Part shown: positions 31,864 through 39,392 of the stretch, one piece after another
Position numbering within the stretch: position 1 is the first letter of the stretch
How the letters are laid out: every line of letters begins with the position of its first letter
From: Colwellia sp. D2M02
Lineage (GTDB): Bacteria; Pseudomonadota; Gammaproteobacteria; Enterobacterales; Alteromonadaceae
Assembly: GCF_018860755.1 (NCBI RefSeq)
Contig: NZ_JAHKPW010000005.1
Coordinates: 1 to 62,354, forward strand
DNA: 62,354 bases
Reading direction: 5' to 3'
Translations under genes and position numbers: made by a program
Notes under the pieces: generated by a model
The model's database searches: none
What the model was told of the DNA's origin: nothing
The model's input: only the letters and a program-made list of their open reading frames with translations

Positions 31864-32111
31864 TGAAATTGATTAAAATTACGGTTATCTCTTTAGCTAC
31901 TTTACTCATAAGCCTGACCTTATCGGGTTGTGAAAATACTCATGTTAGCGGCTCAATAAGTTACGGCATGGGAATTGGCGGCGGCTATCCAATGTATTAT
32001 GGTTCGGGCTATCCACGCCATTCTAATGTGGTGGTAGTTAAACCACCAAGACAAGCAAGACCACGACCAAATAGACCTAGCACAAGGCCTGCACGAGTAG
32101 GCCGACGTTAA
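31863..32111 (+). CDS. Small basic lipoprotein
   Basis: An 82-residue lipoprotein. The signal peptide ends in the lipobox LSGC (Cys23). The mature part has a Gly/Tyr-rich segment (GIGGGYPMYYGSGYP) and then an Arg/Pro-rich tail of about 25 residues. The charge would let it bind acidic cell-envelope polymers, but no function is recognised. It is translationally coupled to the exported VOC protein (TAATG overlap), suggesting a joint envelope role. Confidence 0.75.
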   Translation: MKLIKITVISLATLLISLTLSGCENTHVSGSISYGMGIGGGYPMYYGSGYPRHSNVVVVKPPRQARPRPNRPSTRPARVGRR

Positions 32112-32258
32112 TTTAAAGGGCTCGCCTATTAACAGTGAGTCCTGTCTTATTGCTCTCGTAATGCCGAATGATTACTTTATTATATTATATTCCTTATTTG
32201 TATATTGAACGTAAATCAGTTATAAAATGAATAGTGCTTATTAAAAAGAGGCTAGTCA

Positions 32259-32738
32259 ATGTTAACTCGTTTATGCGTTTTTGGTATCTCACTTCTGTTA
32301 AGTCATACTGCTAGTGCTAATGAAAAGTTCATGATTAACTTTGAATTATTACAGGGTAAAACACAGTTAGAGCAAGGCTCATTACCTACGTCAAAAAAAT
32401 TAGTTGGCTGGAATAAAGGTCGGCAGAAAAGCTATCTTCGCTTAAGTTGTAATCAGCAAGATAATGGTAACGCTGAAAAGTTACTTTCTACTATTGATCT
32501 ATTTGACGGCTTAAAAATCACGCAAAAAACGTTGGGAGATTTAATTGAGCTAACTGTGGTGTTTAATAAGGTAACCTCAAGCAACTTAGCGATTAGGGCG
32601 TTAGAAAAAAATGAATGTGTTGAGCTGGCGCCAACCGTTGATACAATTACTGAAACCTATCGATTTGTAGCGCATAAAGGCCTTGAACAAGATCAACCAT
32701 TTGGGCAATTTATGACCTTTAAAAGTAGTATTAAATAA
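32259..32738 (+). CDS. Exported protein of unknown function
   Basis: A 159-residue protein with a signal peptide (cleavage near TASANE, residue about 20). The mature part is probably beta-rich, with two cysteines (in RLSCNQQD and KNECVEL) that could form a disulphide. No family recognised. Ribosome binding site (aagaggc) is at the right distance before the ATG. It seems to be transcribed alone. Confidence 0.7.
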   Translation: MLTRLCVFGISLLLSHTASANEKFMINFELLQGKTQLEQGSLPTSKKLVGWNKGRQKSYLRLSCNQQDNGNAEKLLSTIDLFDGLKITQKTLGDLIELTVVFNKVTSSNLAIRALEKNECVELAPTVDTITETYRFVAHKGLEQDQPFGQFMTFKSSIK

Positions 32739-32830
32739 TCATAACCTGACCATGTAAAAAATTGAAAGTGCATTGCCATCTAAAGCCTTTATAATAAAAG
32801 CCTCTTAGTAGCAATTACACGGATAGGCTT

Positions 32831-33298
32831 ATGTCTCAGCATACCGCGCAAGTTCTTTGGCAACGTGCCAGTAATGAAAATTTCATCGATAATAAATACA
32901 GTAGAGCACATCAATGGAACTTTGATGGTGGTATTAACGTTGCCGCATCACCTTCGCCACTCGTTGTTCCAGCCCCTTATTCTGTCGCTGATAATGTTGA
33001 CCCTGAAGAGGCTTTTATTGTCTCATTATCTAGCTGCCATATGTTGTTTTTTTTAACGATCGCTGCCAAGCAGAAGTTTATCGTCGATGAGTATATTGAC
33101 GATGCTATTGGAGTGATGTCAAAAAACGAAGCAGGAAAAGTGGCTATGACAACCGTAACATTACGCCCCAAAATTACTTTTTCAGGAGCATTAAAGCCAA
33201 CACGAGTTGAGCTTGAAAGTATGCATCATCAAGCGCATGAACAATGTTTTATTGCTAACTCCGTTAATACCAAAGTTGTGACAGAAGTGATTATGTAA
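32831..33298 (+). CDS. OsmC/Ohr-family peroxiredoxin-like protein
   Basis: A 155-residue protein of the OsmC family, thiol peroxidases active on organic hydroperoxides. The two reactive cysteines are Cys69 in SLSSCHMLFFL and Cys139 in HEQCFIANSV, both in their usual contexts. The family's small N-terminal domain precedes them. It resembles the general OsmC branch more than OhrA. It is monocistronic, with a hairpin downstream. Confidence 0.9.
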   Translation: MSQHTAQVLWQRASNENFIDNKYSRAHQWNFDGGINVAASPSPLVVPAPYSVADNVDPEEAFIVSLSSCHMLFFLTIAAKQKFIVDEYIDDAIGVMSKNEAGKVAMTTVTLRPKITFSGALKPTRVELESMHHQAHEQCFIANSVNTKVVTEVIM

Positions 33299-33321
33299 CT
33301 GAGTTGTCAATTGATCATGTT

Positions 33322-33363
33322 ATTGTGGCACTTTTACTGTGCTAATAATAAAAGTACCACAAT
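33322..33363. terminator. Bidirectional hairpin after osmC-like gene
   Basis: A 15-bp stem (33322-33336 with 33349-33363, one wobble pair) and a 12-nt loop lie between the convergent osmC-like gene and the gene at 33401. It is a likely shared terminator, though it has no long T-run. Confidence 0.6.
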
Positions 33364-33400
33364 GCACCTACCCAGTATGAGTTATTTGCAGTACAGATCT

Positions 33401-33700
33401 TTATTTTGCCAACCTTTGCTCTTTTAAATTTAGGCGTTTATGTGAACTAAATACTCGCCTATGTTCGTCACCTTTTGTTAAGTATGCGTCCATTTCAACA
33501 GTGAAAAGTGATGAAGGGTAAATTTCTAAAATACCGTATTCGCCTAAGCTTGCAGACAGTAAGGCAACTTTGCCGTTGGCAGTGAAACTTTTATCAAAAT
33601 CTTTAAAGTCGCCATTAATATATAGCTTTGCGCCATGAAACCATGAGTTGGTGATTTTGACTTTGTGGCCTTTCACCGTAAATGTAAATTCTTTTCTCAT
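33401..33700 (-). CDS. Conserved hypothetical small protein
   Basis: A 99-residue soluble protein without signal peptide or membrane segment. It is probably all-beta for the first 80 residues (FTFTVKGHKVKITNSWF, KLYINGDFKDFDKSF) and ends in a basic helix. Ribosome binding site gagagg precedes the ATG at a good distance. No family recognised. It is monocistronic, downstream of the divergent region near endA and convergent with the OsmC gene. Confidence 0.7.
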   Translation of the reverse strand: MRKEFTFTVKGHKVKITNSWFHGAKLYINGDFKDFDKSFTANGKVALLSASLGEYGILEIYPSSLFTVEMDAYLTKGDEHRRVFSSHKRLNLKEQRLAK

Positions 33701-33824
33701 TAAGTACCTCTCAGTCTAAAAATTCATCGCTCTGACAAAATTGAGTGTGATTAGCCTTATAGTCTTAGCTTTCAGGGTTTTATTACAAAGAAGATGGCGA
33801 TATAGCGCTTTTATTTATGTCGAA

Positions 33825-34580
33825 TTACCAAATTCCTTTCGCGAGACAACGACTTTTTACCACATCATTATTGTTTTTTTGTAATTGCGCTATTTTTTTA
33901 GTGCGAGTACATTCCCATTGTTCTACGGGGTACATTTTATCCCACGCTATCATGAGTTGGCGTTGCTGCTTACTCATATTAAACGCTTCATAGGTAGCGT
34001 CCATGTACAAATAAGTGCGAGATATTGCACCACGGGCAATAACGGGAGGCTCTGCTTTGCGTTGTTCTATTTTCATTTGGCAGCTACCAAAACTACTTGG
34101 AGTCGTAGGTAGCATAGTGAAATTATAATTACTGCGTAATGCGTTTACCGCGCCTATAGCGGGATATAAATTAAACATGTCAGCCTGTAAATAACGATAC
34201 TGTTCATTTATTTTTTCAGCGCAACGTCGGCCTTTATAGGTTTTACCTTTGCTGGTAACACATTGATTGTCGCCTACGCGCCACTCTTTGAAGGCTCGAC
34301 CAAAATTTTCTGCGGGTACTATATGTTCCCACTCTATTCTTGCGGCACGTTTTTTATGTTTAGTGGCGCTAAAGCCTGATGGCAAGGCTACCTTTTTGTC
34401 AGCGCTGAAACTAGCGTCACAATAAAGCGTTTTACGGTTGTCGGGATAGACTTCACGCTCAAGTATTTTTTTTGCTTGATTAAAGGATTGAATCGACTGG
34501 TTGGAAGCAAAACTGGTAACCGTAAAAAGCAGTAATAGTACAGGTGACAGTGCAGATAATAGTGTCAGAATAAATTTCAT
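33825..34580 (-). CDS. endA: Endonuclease I (extracellular/periplasmic DNase)
   Basis: A 251-residue secreted nuclease of the EndA/Dns/Vvn family, with a signal peptide (about 1-25, ending SFAS). The beta-beta-alpha metal active site is RIEWEHIVPAENFG (about 83-96), with the catalytic His in EWEHIVP. Family segments GRRCAEKINEQYRYLQADMF and NLYPAIGAVNALRSNY follow (quoted in two parts). Cysteines for the conserved disulphides are present. It degrades extracellular or periplasmic double-stranded DNA and supplies nucleotides or limits DNA uptake. Confidence 0.95.
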   Translation of the reverse strand: MKFILTLLSALSPVLLLLFTVTSFASNQSIQSFNQAKKILEREVYPDNRKTLYCDASFSADKKVALPSGFSATKHKKRAARIEWEHIVPAENFGRAFKEWRVGDNQCVTSKGKTYKGRRCAEKINEQYRYLQADMFNLYPAIGAVNALRSNYNFTMLPTTPSSFGSCQMKIEQRKAEPPVIARGAISRTYLYMDATYEAFNMSKQQRQLMIAWDKMYPVEQWECTRTKKIAQLQKNNNDVVKSRCLAKGIW

Positions 34581-34717
34581 GAATGTTTATCGTTATTATT
34601 TTTATCGTGCGACAACATTAAAGGATATTACGCGTACAAGCGTTATATCGTAGACATTGTCTTTATTATTGTTAGGCGTGAAATATATTACATTGTTGCC
34701 TGTGATGCTAGCGATTG

Positions 34718-34755
34718 CAGCAAGCAAATTAGTTAACTCGGATTCAGGTTAAATA
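34718..34755. repeat. Possible fragment of the dispersed repeat
   Basis: The stretch gcaagcaaatt followed by ggattcaggttaa resembles, in reverse orientation, the core (gcaagtaaattt) and end (attcaggtta) of the repeat at 16951. Only about 38 bases match, so this is a tentative relic. The rest of 34581-34823 holds no gene that I can support. Confidence 0.35.
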
Positions 34756-34823
34756 CTAATGCTCACCACTGAATCATTCTGCGTTACTTTAATAAGTTCA
34801 ATTTATTTACTAATAATATTGCA

Positions 34824-34842
34824 AATGATAACCATTATCATT
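34824..34842 (+). promoter_or_regulatory. Fur box upstream of Fiu-like receptor
   Basis: The 19-mer aatgataaccattatcatt is a perfect palindrome (8 bp arms, 3-base centre) matching the classical Fur box (tgataat-n-attatca core). It lies 58 bases before the GTG start of the receptor, where it would overlap the promoter, so repression by Fe2+-Fur is expected. Confidence 0.88.
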
Positions 34843-34899
34843 ACTATGTCGGCATTGTTAAAGTCAGGTGACTTTCTTATTAAAAATCAGGAGTGATGT

Positions 34900-37122
34900 G
34901 TGTCTATTTCTAACCGTTTTACCCGTTCTATTTTGTCAAAAGCTGTGGCGCTTGCTGCAACTACATTAGCACTTAATGCTTATGCAGAAGCTGAAACATC
35001 GACTAAATCTTTAGCAAAAACTACAGTAAGCAGCGAGTCGTCATCTGAGTTTAAAAAAGAAAAAGTGTCGAATCATAAAATAACCACATCGCTTCTAGAT
35101 ACTGCAAAAACTATCAGTGTTATTGATGCTAAAGTACTTTCAAACCAAGGTGTTACTAGTTTAAATGATGCTTTACGCAATGTTACGGGTGTTTCTACAT
35201 TTGGTGCAGGTGAGGGTGGCGGTGGTAATGTAACCACCAGTGATAAAATAACCATTCGTGGTTTTAGTGCTAACGGCAATATTTATATAGATGGTATTCG
35301 AGATATTACCGGTTATTCACGCGATTTATTTAATACTGAACAAGTTGAAGTGTCGAAAGGTGCTAGCTCAAGCATTACTGGTAAAGGTTCTGCTGGCGGT
35401 ACAGTAAATATGGTCACCAAAAAAGCGACGTTAGATGACTTTGCTAATGTTAATGCTTTATTAGATGATGCCGACACTAAGCGCTTAACTGCTGATATTA
35501 ATACTAAGCTCGGTGATAGTACCGCTTTACGTATAAATGGCTTAGTCACCGATGGCGGCGACCCACTTGATAATGGTATTGAAACATACCAAACCTTAGC
35601 AATTGCGCCATCTATTTATCATGAGTTTAGCGACAAAACCACCATGACCATTGATGCATTATTGATGAAGCAAGATAATACGCCAACATTGGGCTTACCT
35701 TACGTTTCACCGGAAACGGGTAGGGAGTTAGGTATTGCCAGCCCATTAGATACTTCACTTTGGGGTAACTTTTACGGCAATAAAGAACGTGATTTCGAAG
35801 ATGTTAATATTAATATTGCCACGTTAGTGATTGAGCATCAGTTTTCAGATAGCTTAAGTTTAATTAACCAAACACGTATTGCCAGTAGCGATAAAAAGTC
35901 TGTAACCGGTCGTCCGATGTTACGTCGTGTTGCTTACGATAGAGAGACCAGAAAAGGGACTTATTCAAATGAATATGATGCCGGTTACACCTTGAATATT
36001 GATACTGAAGATACCTTATTTGTTAACCAGTTAGATTTGCTAAGTAACTTTTCAACGGGCGATATTGATCATAATTTAGTAGTAGGTTTAGAGCTTTATC
36101 AAGAGGAAAAAACTAATTATCGTTTATCAGACGATATTGAGTTAGAGAATAAATACTTACCGATTGATCAACCTAACCCTTATCAATCATATACAGGTTC
36201 GGTACATCGTGACCTTGCGCCTAGTGAAGTTGAAGGCACAGGCGCGGCACTTTATGCCTTAGATACAATCACGTTAAATGAGCAGTGGTTATTAACCCTA
36301 GGTGCGCGCTTTGAAGATTATACTGCAAAAGGCTCTAACTATGTGCGCCAAGAAGTTAATGGTGAAAGAGTATATGTAGTAAAATCAGGTTTAGAAGCAG
36401 ACTCTAGCTTTGTTAGCTGGAATAGCGCCTTAAACTACAAACCAACAGAGCAGTCTAGCATTTATGTCTCTTTTGCTAACTCACAAGACCCTGCTGCTGG
36501 CGATATGGCTTTTCCGCGTCGTGAAGCTGAAAGTGAGCTTGACCCGCAAGAGTCTATTAACTTTGAGTTAGGCGCTAAAATTGACTTGTTTGACGGCAAT
36601 TTACAGCTAGCCACGGCGTATTTCTCTACCACTAAAACGGTGACCGATCGAAACGATAAGGGTGAAACTTTCTTATCGGGCGAACAAGAAGCCACAGGTT
36701 TCGAGCTGAGTGTAAACGGTATGCTTAATGAGAATTTCAGCATTTTAGCTGGCTATACTCATCAAGACACCGAAGTAACTAAAGATTTCACGCCAGAATC
36801 TGTGGGTAATGGCTTATCAGCAGCACCAGAAAACAGTGCGAATATTTGGTTGCAGTATCAGCAACAAGCATTAACCCTAGCATTAGGTGCACAATACTCG
36901 TCGGGCAACACCTACTGGCGTCGTAATACAGCTTATTATGAAACAGGCAGTAGTACTATTTTACAAGCAATGGCCGCTTACCAAGTTACTAAAGCCCTGC
37001 AGGTACAATTTAATGTTGATAACCTCACTGACGAAGAGTACGTTACTGATTACAGTGCCCGTGGTCACTTTCGCCCAGGTGCACCGCGTGTGATGAAACT
37101 CTCAGCAACTTATGCTTTCTAA
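34900..37122 (+). CDS. fiu: TonB-dependent catecholate siderophore receptor, Fiu-like
   Basis: A 740-residue outer-membrane receptor with a signal peptide (ending NAYAEA, about 32). The plug domain (about 65-175) contains ALRNVTGVSTFGAGEGGGG, IRGFSANGNIYIDGIRD, and VEVSKGASSSITGKGSAGG. This IYIDGIRD-type plug is that of Fiu/PiuA receptors for catecholates such as dihydroxybenzoylserine. The barrel ends ATYAF. The start is GTG with caggag at good distance; the nearby ATG at 34896 is out of frame. A perfect Fur box precedes it, and a PiuC-type dioxygenase follows, the standard pairing in gammaproteobacteria. Confidence 0.9.
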   Translation: MSISNRFTRSILSKAVALAATTLALNAYAEAETSTKSLAKTTVSSESSSEFKKEKVSNHKITTSLLDTAKTISVIDAKVLSNQGVTSLNDALRNVTGVSTFGAGEGGGGNVTTSDKITIRGFSANGNIYIDGIRDITGYSRDLFNTEQVEVSKGASSSITGKGSAGGTVNMVTKKATLDDFANVNALLDDADTKRLTADINTKLGDSTALRINGLVTDGGDPLDNGIETYQTLAIAPSIYHEFSDKTTMTIDALLMKQDNTPTLGLPYVSPETGRELGIASPLDTSLWGNFYGNKERDFEDVNINIATLVIEHQFSDSLSLINQTRIASSDKKSVTGRPMLRRVAYDRETRKGTYSNEYDAGYTLNIDTEDTLFVNQLDLLSNFSTGDIDHNLVVGLELYQEEKTNYRLSDDIELENKYLPIDQPNPYQSYTGSVHRDLAPSEVEGTGAALYALDTITLNEQWLLTLGARFEDYTAKGSNYVRQEVNGERVYVVKSGLEADSSFVSWNSALNYKPTEQSSIYVSFANSQDPAAGDMAFPRREAESELDPQESINFELGAKIDLFDGNLQLATAYFSTTKTVTDRNDKGETFLSGEQEATGFELSVNGMLNENFSILAGYTHQDTEVTKDFTPESVGNGLSAAPENSANIWLQYQQQALTLALGAQYSSGNTYWRRNTAYYETGSSTILQAMAAYQVTKALQVQFNVDNLTDEEYVTDYSARGHFRPGAPRVMKLSATYAF

Positions 37123-37162
37123 GCGGTTAAGCTGACAATAAAATTAATAACTGAATAAATAC

Positions 37163-37196
37163 AGGAGCTAAAACCAGCAGGTTTAGCTCCTTTTTT
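37163..37196 (+). terminator. Terminator between receptor and dioxygenase genes
   Basis: A 10-bp stem (37163-37172 with 37182-37191) with a 9-nt loop and a T-run (37190-37196) lies between the fiu-like gene and the dioxygenase gene. It should reduce transcription into the second gene, setting its level well below the receptor's. Confidence 0.8.
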
Positions 37197-37221
37197 AGGA
37201 TAAGTTTATAAGGAGTAATAT

Positions 37222-37902
37222 GTGTTAGTTAAATTAGAGCAAGTACTAAGCCAGGCGCAAGTGCTTGAAGCGCAAACAATGCTAACGCAGGCAGAATGGG
37301 TTGACGGTAAAACTACCGCTGGGCATTTAGCGCTCGATTGTAAAAATAATTTACAGTTACCACCTGACAGTGAAACCGCTCGCCAATTAGGAGATTTTAT
37401 TCTCGCGCGTTTGCATGACCACCCTTTATTTAATAGCGCAGCATTAGTGAATAAGGTTTTGCCACCCATGTTTAATTGTTATCAAAGTGCAGGGGAGTTT
37501 GGCAACCATATTGATAACGCGATTCGTTTTGTGCCAAATAGCGCCATTAAAATACGCACTGATATTTCAATTACCGTGTTTTTTTCTGAGCCTGAGAGTT
37601 ATCAGGGGGGCGAGTTAATTATTGAAGACACTTACGGGCAGCAATCGGTAAAATTAAAAGCCGGTGATGCGGTATTATACCCCTCAACCAGCACCCATCG
37701 CGTTACACCGGTAACCAAAGGCAGACGATTAGCTTCATTTTTTTGGATTCAAAGTTTAATTCGTCGTGATGATCAGCGCCGAATACTTTTTGACTTAGAC
37801 CAAAGCATTCAACGCTTAACCGCGGCTAAGCAAAGTAGTGAAGAAGTAATAAAACTCAGTGGTATTTACCATAATTTATTACGTCAATGGAGCGAAACCT
37901 AA
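37222..37902 (+). CDS. piuC: Fe(II)/2-oxoglutarate-dependent PKHD-type dioxygenase, PiuC/YbiX-like
   Basis: A 226-residue Fe(II)- and 2-oxoglutarate-dependent hydroxylase. The iron ligands are His96 and Asp98 (NHIDNA) and His159 (STHRVTP), and Arg169 (KGRR) binds 2-oxoglutarate. The length matches PiuC/YbiX (about 225). These enzymes are regularly encoded next to Fiu/PiuA receptors; the substrate is unknown and may be a siderophore-derived product. Start is GTG with aaggag seven bases upstream; the overlapping ATG at 37220 meets a stop after two codons. A terminator separates it from fiu. Confidence 0.93.
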   Translation: MLVKLEQVLSQAQVLEAQTMLTQAEWVDGKTTAGHLALDCKNNLQLPPDSETARQLGDFILARLHDHPLFNSAALVNKVLPPMFNCYQSAGEFGNHIDNAIRFVPNSAIKIRTDISITVFFSEPESYQGGELIIEDTYGQQSVKLKAGDAVLYPSTSTHRVTPVTKGRRLASFFWIQSLIRRDDQRRILFDLDQSIQRLTAAKQSSEEVIKLSGIYHNLLRQWSET

Positions 37903-38227
37903 AATGGGAGCGTCATAAAATATAAGGCGGGTAAAGATATCGGCCTATTTAACGTTCCTATTTCATTGCTCTATTTCATGGTTAAGTAACACGGCGAGCA
38001 TACTCCAAAGTATTATATTAAAGCCACTTAATTAGTCTTCGCTGTTGTCACAAAGCCTGCCTCACTCACCCTTGAGTTCATTACAATAAATCATTATTAA
38101 TGAGTTTATTGAGTTATATTGCTGAAAAACCCCAGTAATCCCCAAATTAGCGTAATAATTTAAGCCTTGTGATTCCTAAAGCTATGAAAGTGTGTGATAT
38201 TAATAAAATTATGAGACGGGCAAGTTT
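37903..38227. other. Intergenic region before the attC-like element
   Basis: About 325 AT-rich bases with no supportable gene. A 20-codon frame (ATG at 38185) ends in TAG at 38245, inside the attC-like hairpin. That position is typical of cassette 3' ends, but the frame is too short to call. Confidence 0.4.
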
Positions 38228-38324
38228 ATATAACAAGTCATTTTAGTAGGGTTAATAATAGTTGGCTTTGCTTTGTCGTCGTTTTTTTACCAACTATTAT
38301 TTGTCTCTTATGCGGTTGTTATAT
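38228..38324. mobile_element. Candidate attC site (integron recombination hairpin)
   Basis: A 97-nt imperfect inverted repeat. Outer arms atataacaa (38228-38236) and ttgttatat (38316-38324) are perfect complements; inner arms (38254-38265 and 38290-38301) are a perfect 12-bp stem around a 24-nt loop. The unequal spacers (17 and 14 nt) between them would leave unpaired bases. Outer boxes fit RYYYAAC/GTTRRRY at six of seven positions. Size, architecture and AAC/GTT ends are those of attC sites; a covariance-model search would be decisive. Confidence 0.5.
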
Positions 38325-38343
38325 TTTTTGGAGTGAGGATTAG

Positions 38344-38832
38344 ATGAATCTTGAGGACTTAAAAATTTTAGCCCCTCTTATAGTTGGCTTCTTTGGTGCA
38401 GCATTTGGTGCTTATTTCACTTTGTCTCGCTTTAAGAAAGAAAAAGTTTGGGATGAAAAAAGAGAACTCTACAGTAGAGTGATTACAGCGTTAGAAGATA
38501 TTTCTTATTGGGCTGAGCAAGTTCGCTCTGAGCATTGCTGTGAGTACAGTAGTCGCCCAGAATCGAATGTAGACGCGTCAATGAGAGAAATACAAAAGTT
38601 GACAGTGACAGGCAGGTTGATTATGCATGACGAGTTTTATGACCTTCTAGTCTCAGTACATCAAGCTATTCAAACTGAAATGTTTAGGTTACATGAGGCA
38701 GCGCAAGAAGCATTTGATAATTCTCAGTCTGAGCATTTATTCAGGCACGCAGTAATAATCCGAGATCTTGCTGAAGAGTATTTACCAAAGTTAATAAAAG
38801 CCGCAAAACGTAATTTACCGAAACGAACATAA
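38344..38832 (+). CDS. Cassette-type hypothetical membrane-anchored protein
   Basis: A 162-residue protein with one N-terminal membrane helix (about 8-28, IVGFFGAAFGAYFTLS), then a mostly helical cytoplasmic domain rich in charged residues (RFKKEKVWDEKRELYSR). This layout of one helix plus charged helical domain is common among unassigned integron-cassette proteins. Ribosome binding site ggagtgag precedes the ATG. The stop codon lies within a second attC-like motif, and the gene begins 20 bases after the first. No enzymatic motif is seen. Confidence 0.75.
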   Translation: MNLEDLKILAPLIVGFFGAAFGAYFTLSRFKKEKVWDEKRELYSRVITALEDISYWAEQVRSEHCCEYSSRPESNVDASMREIQKLTVTGRLIMHDEFYDLLVSVHQAIQTEMFRLHEAAQEAFDNSQSEHLFRHAVIIRDLAEEYLPKLIKAAKRNLPKRT

Positions 38833-38854
38833 CAAACTCAACAAGGACGTTATG
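38828..38854. repeat. Short attC-like remnant between two small genes
   Basis: The inverted repeat cataac (38828-38833) / gttatg (38849-38854) flanks 15 bases. It contains both the stop codon of the upstream gene and the start codon of the downstream one. The ends match attC R'' and R' boxes, but the interior is shorter than any functional attC, so it would be a deletion remnant. Confidence 0.35.
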
Positions 38855-39256
38855 AAAATATTAATTATTTTAGTGTTACTTTCCACCCAAGTTATGGCAG
38901 ATAAGTCTAAAGATTTAGCTCACGTGGTTTATGTTGCAGCAATGCAAATTGATGATGGAAGTTGGTGTTTCAAAACCTCTGTAAAACATAACGATCAAGG
39001 CTGGGAGCATTATGCAGATGGTTGGCAAGTTACTGACTTAAAAGGTGTCCAATTAGGGTATCGTGAAATAACTCACCCACATGTTAACGAGCAGCCTTTT
39101 ACTAGGCGCCAATGTGAAATAAAAATTCCAGTAGAAATTAATAAGGTTATTGTTAGAGCAAGAAATAATACAAACGGATATGGTGGGCAAACTGTAGAGG
39201 TAGACTTAAATAATATTGAATCTACTAAATATTCTGTTAAACGATGGGACTTTTAA
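38852..39256 (+). CDS. Cassette-type exported hypothetical protein
   Basis: A 134-residue protein with a short signal peptide (cleavage near VMADK, about residue 16). The mature part is probably beta-rich, with two cysteines (in GSWCFKT and RRQCEIK) likely to be disulphide-linked. The TrpCys-rich beginning (DDGSWCFKTSVKHNDQGWEHYADGW, cited as two parts: DDGSWCFKTS, GWEHYADGW) suggests a small periplasmic domain. No family recognised. Its ATG lies in the attC-like remnant. A GC stem (39300-39305 with 39322-39327) downstream may be a terminator. Confidence 0.72.
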   Translation: MKILIILVLLSTQVMADKSKDLAHVVYVAAMQIDDGSWCFKTSVKHNDQGWEHYADGWQVTDLKGVQLGYREITHPHVNEQPFTRRQCEIKIPVEINKVIVRARNNTNGYGGQTVEVDLNNIESTKYSVKRWDF

Positions 39257-39392
39257 GTCAGACTCGTAATTTTTTATCAGCTTTGCTTTGCTCAAGTTTA
39301 GCCCCCATCATTTGCCTATTTGGGGCTGTTATTTTACCCTCGGCTGTTATACGCTTGAAGCTGTCACTCAACAAGCGCTTTGCAATATAAAG

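Noticed and set aside
38185-38247. 20-codon frame ending inside the attC-like hairpin, as the tail of an older cassette gene
   Set aside because: Too short to support as a gene; noted only because its stop position fits a cassette end.
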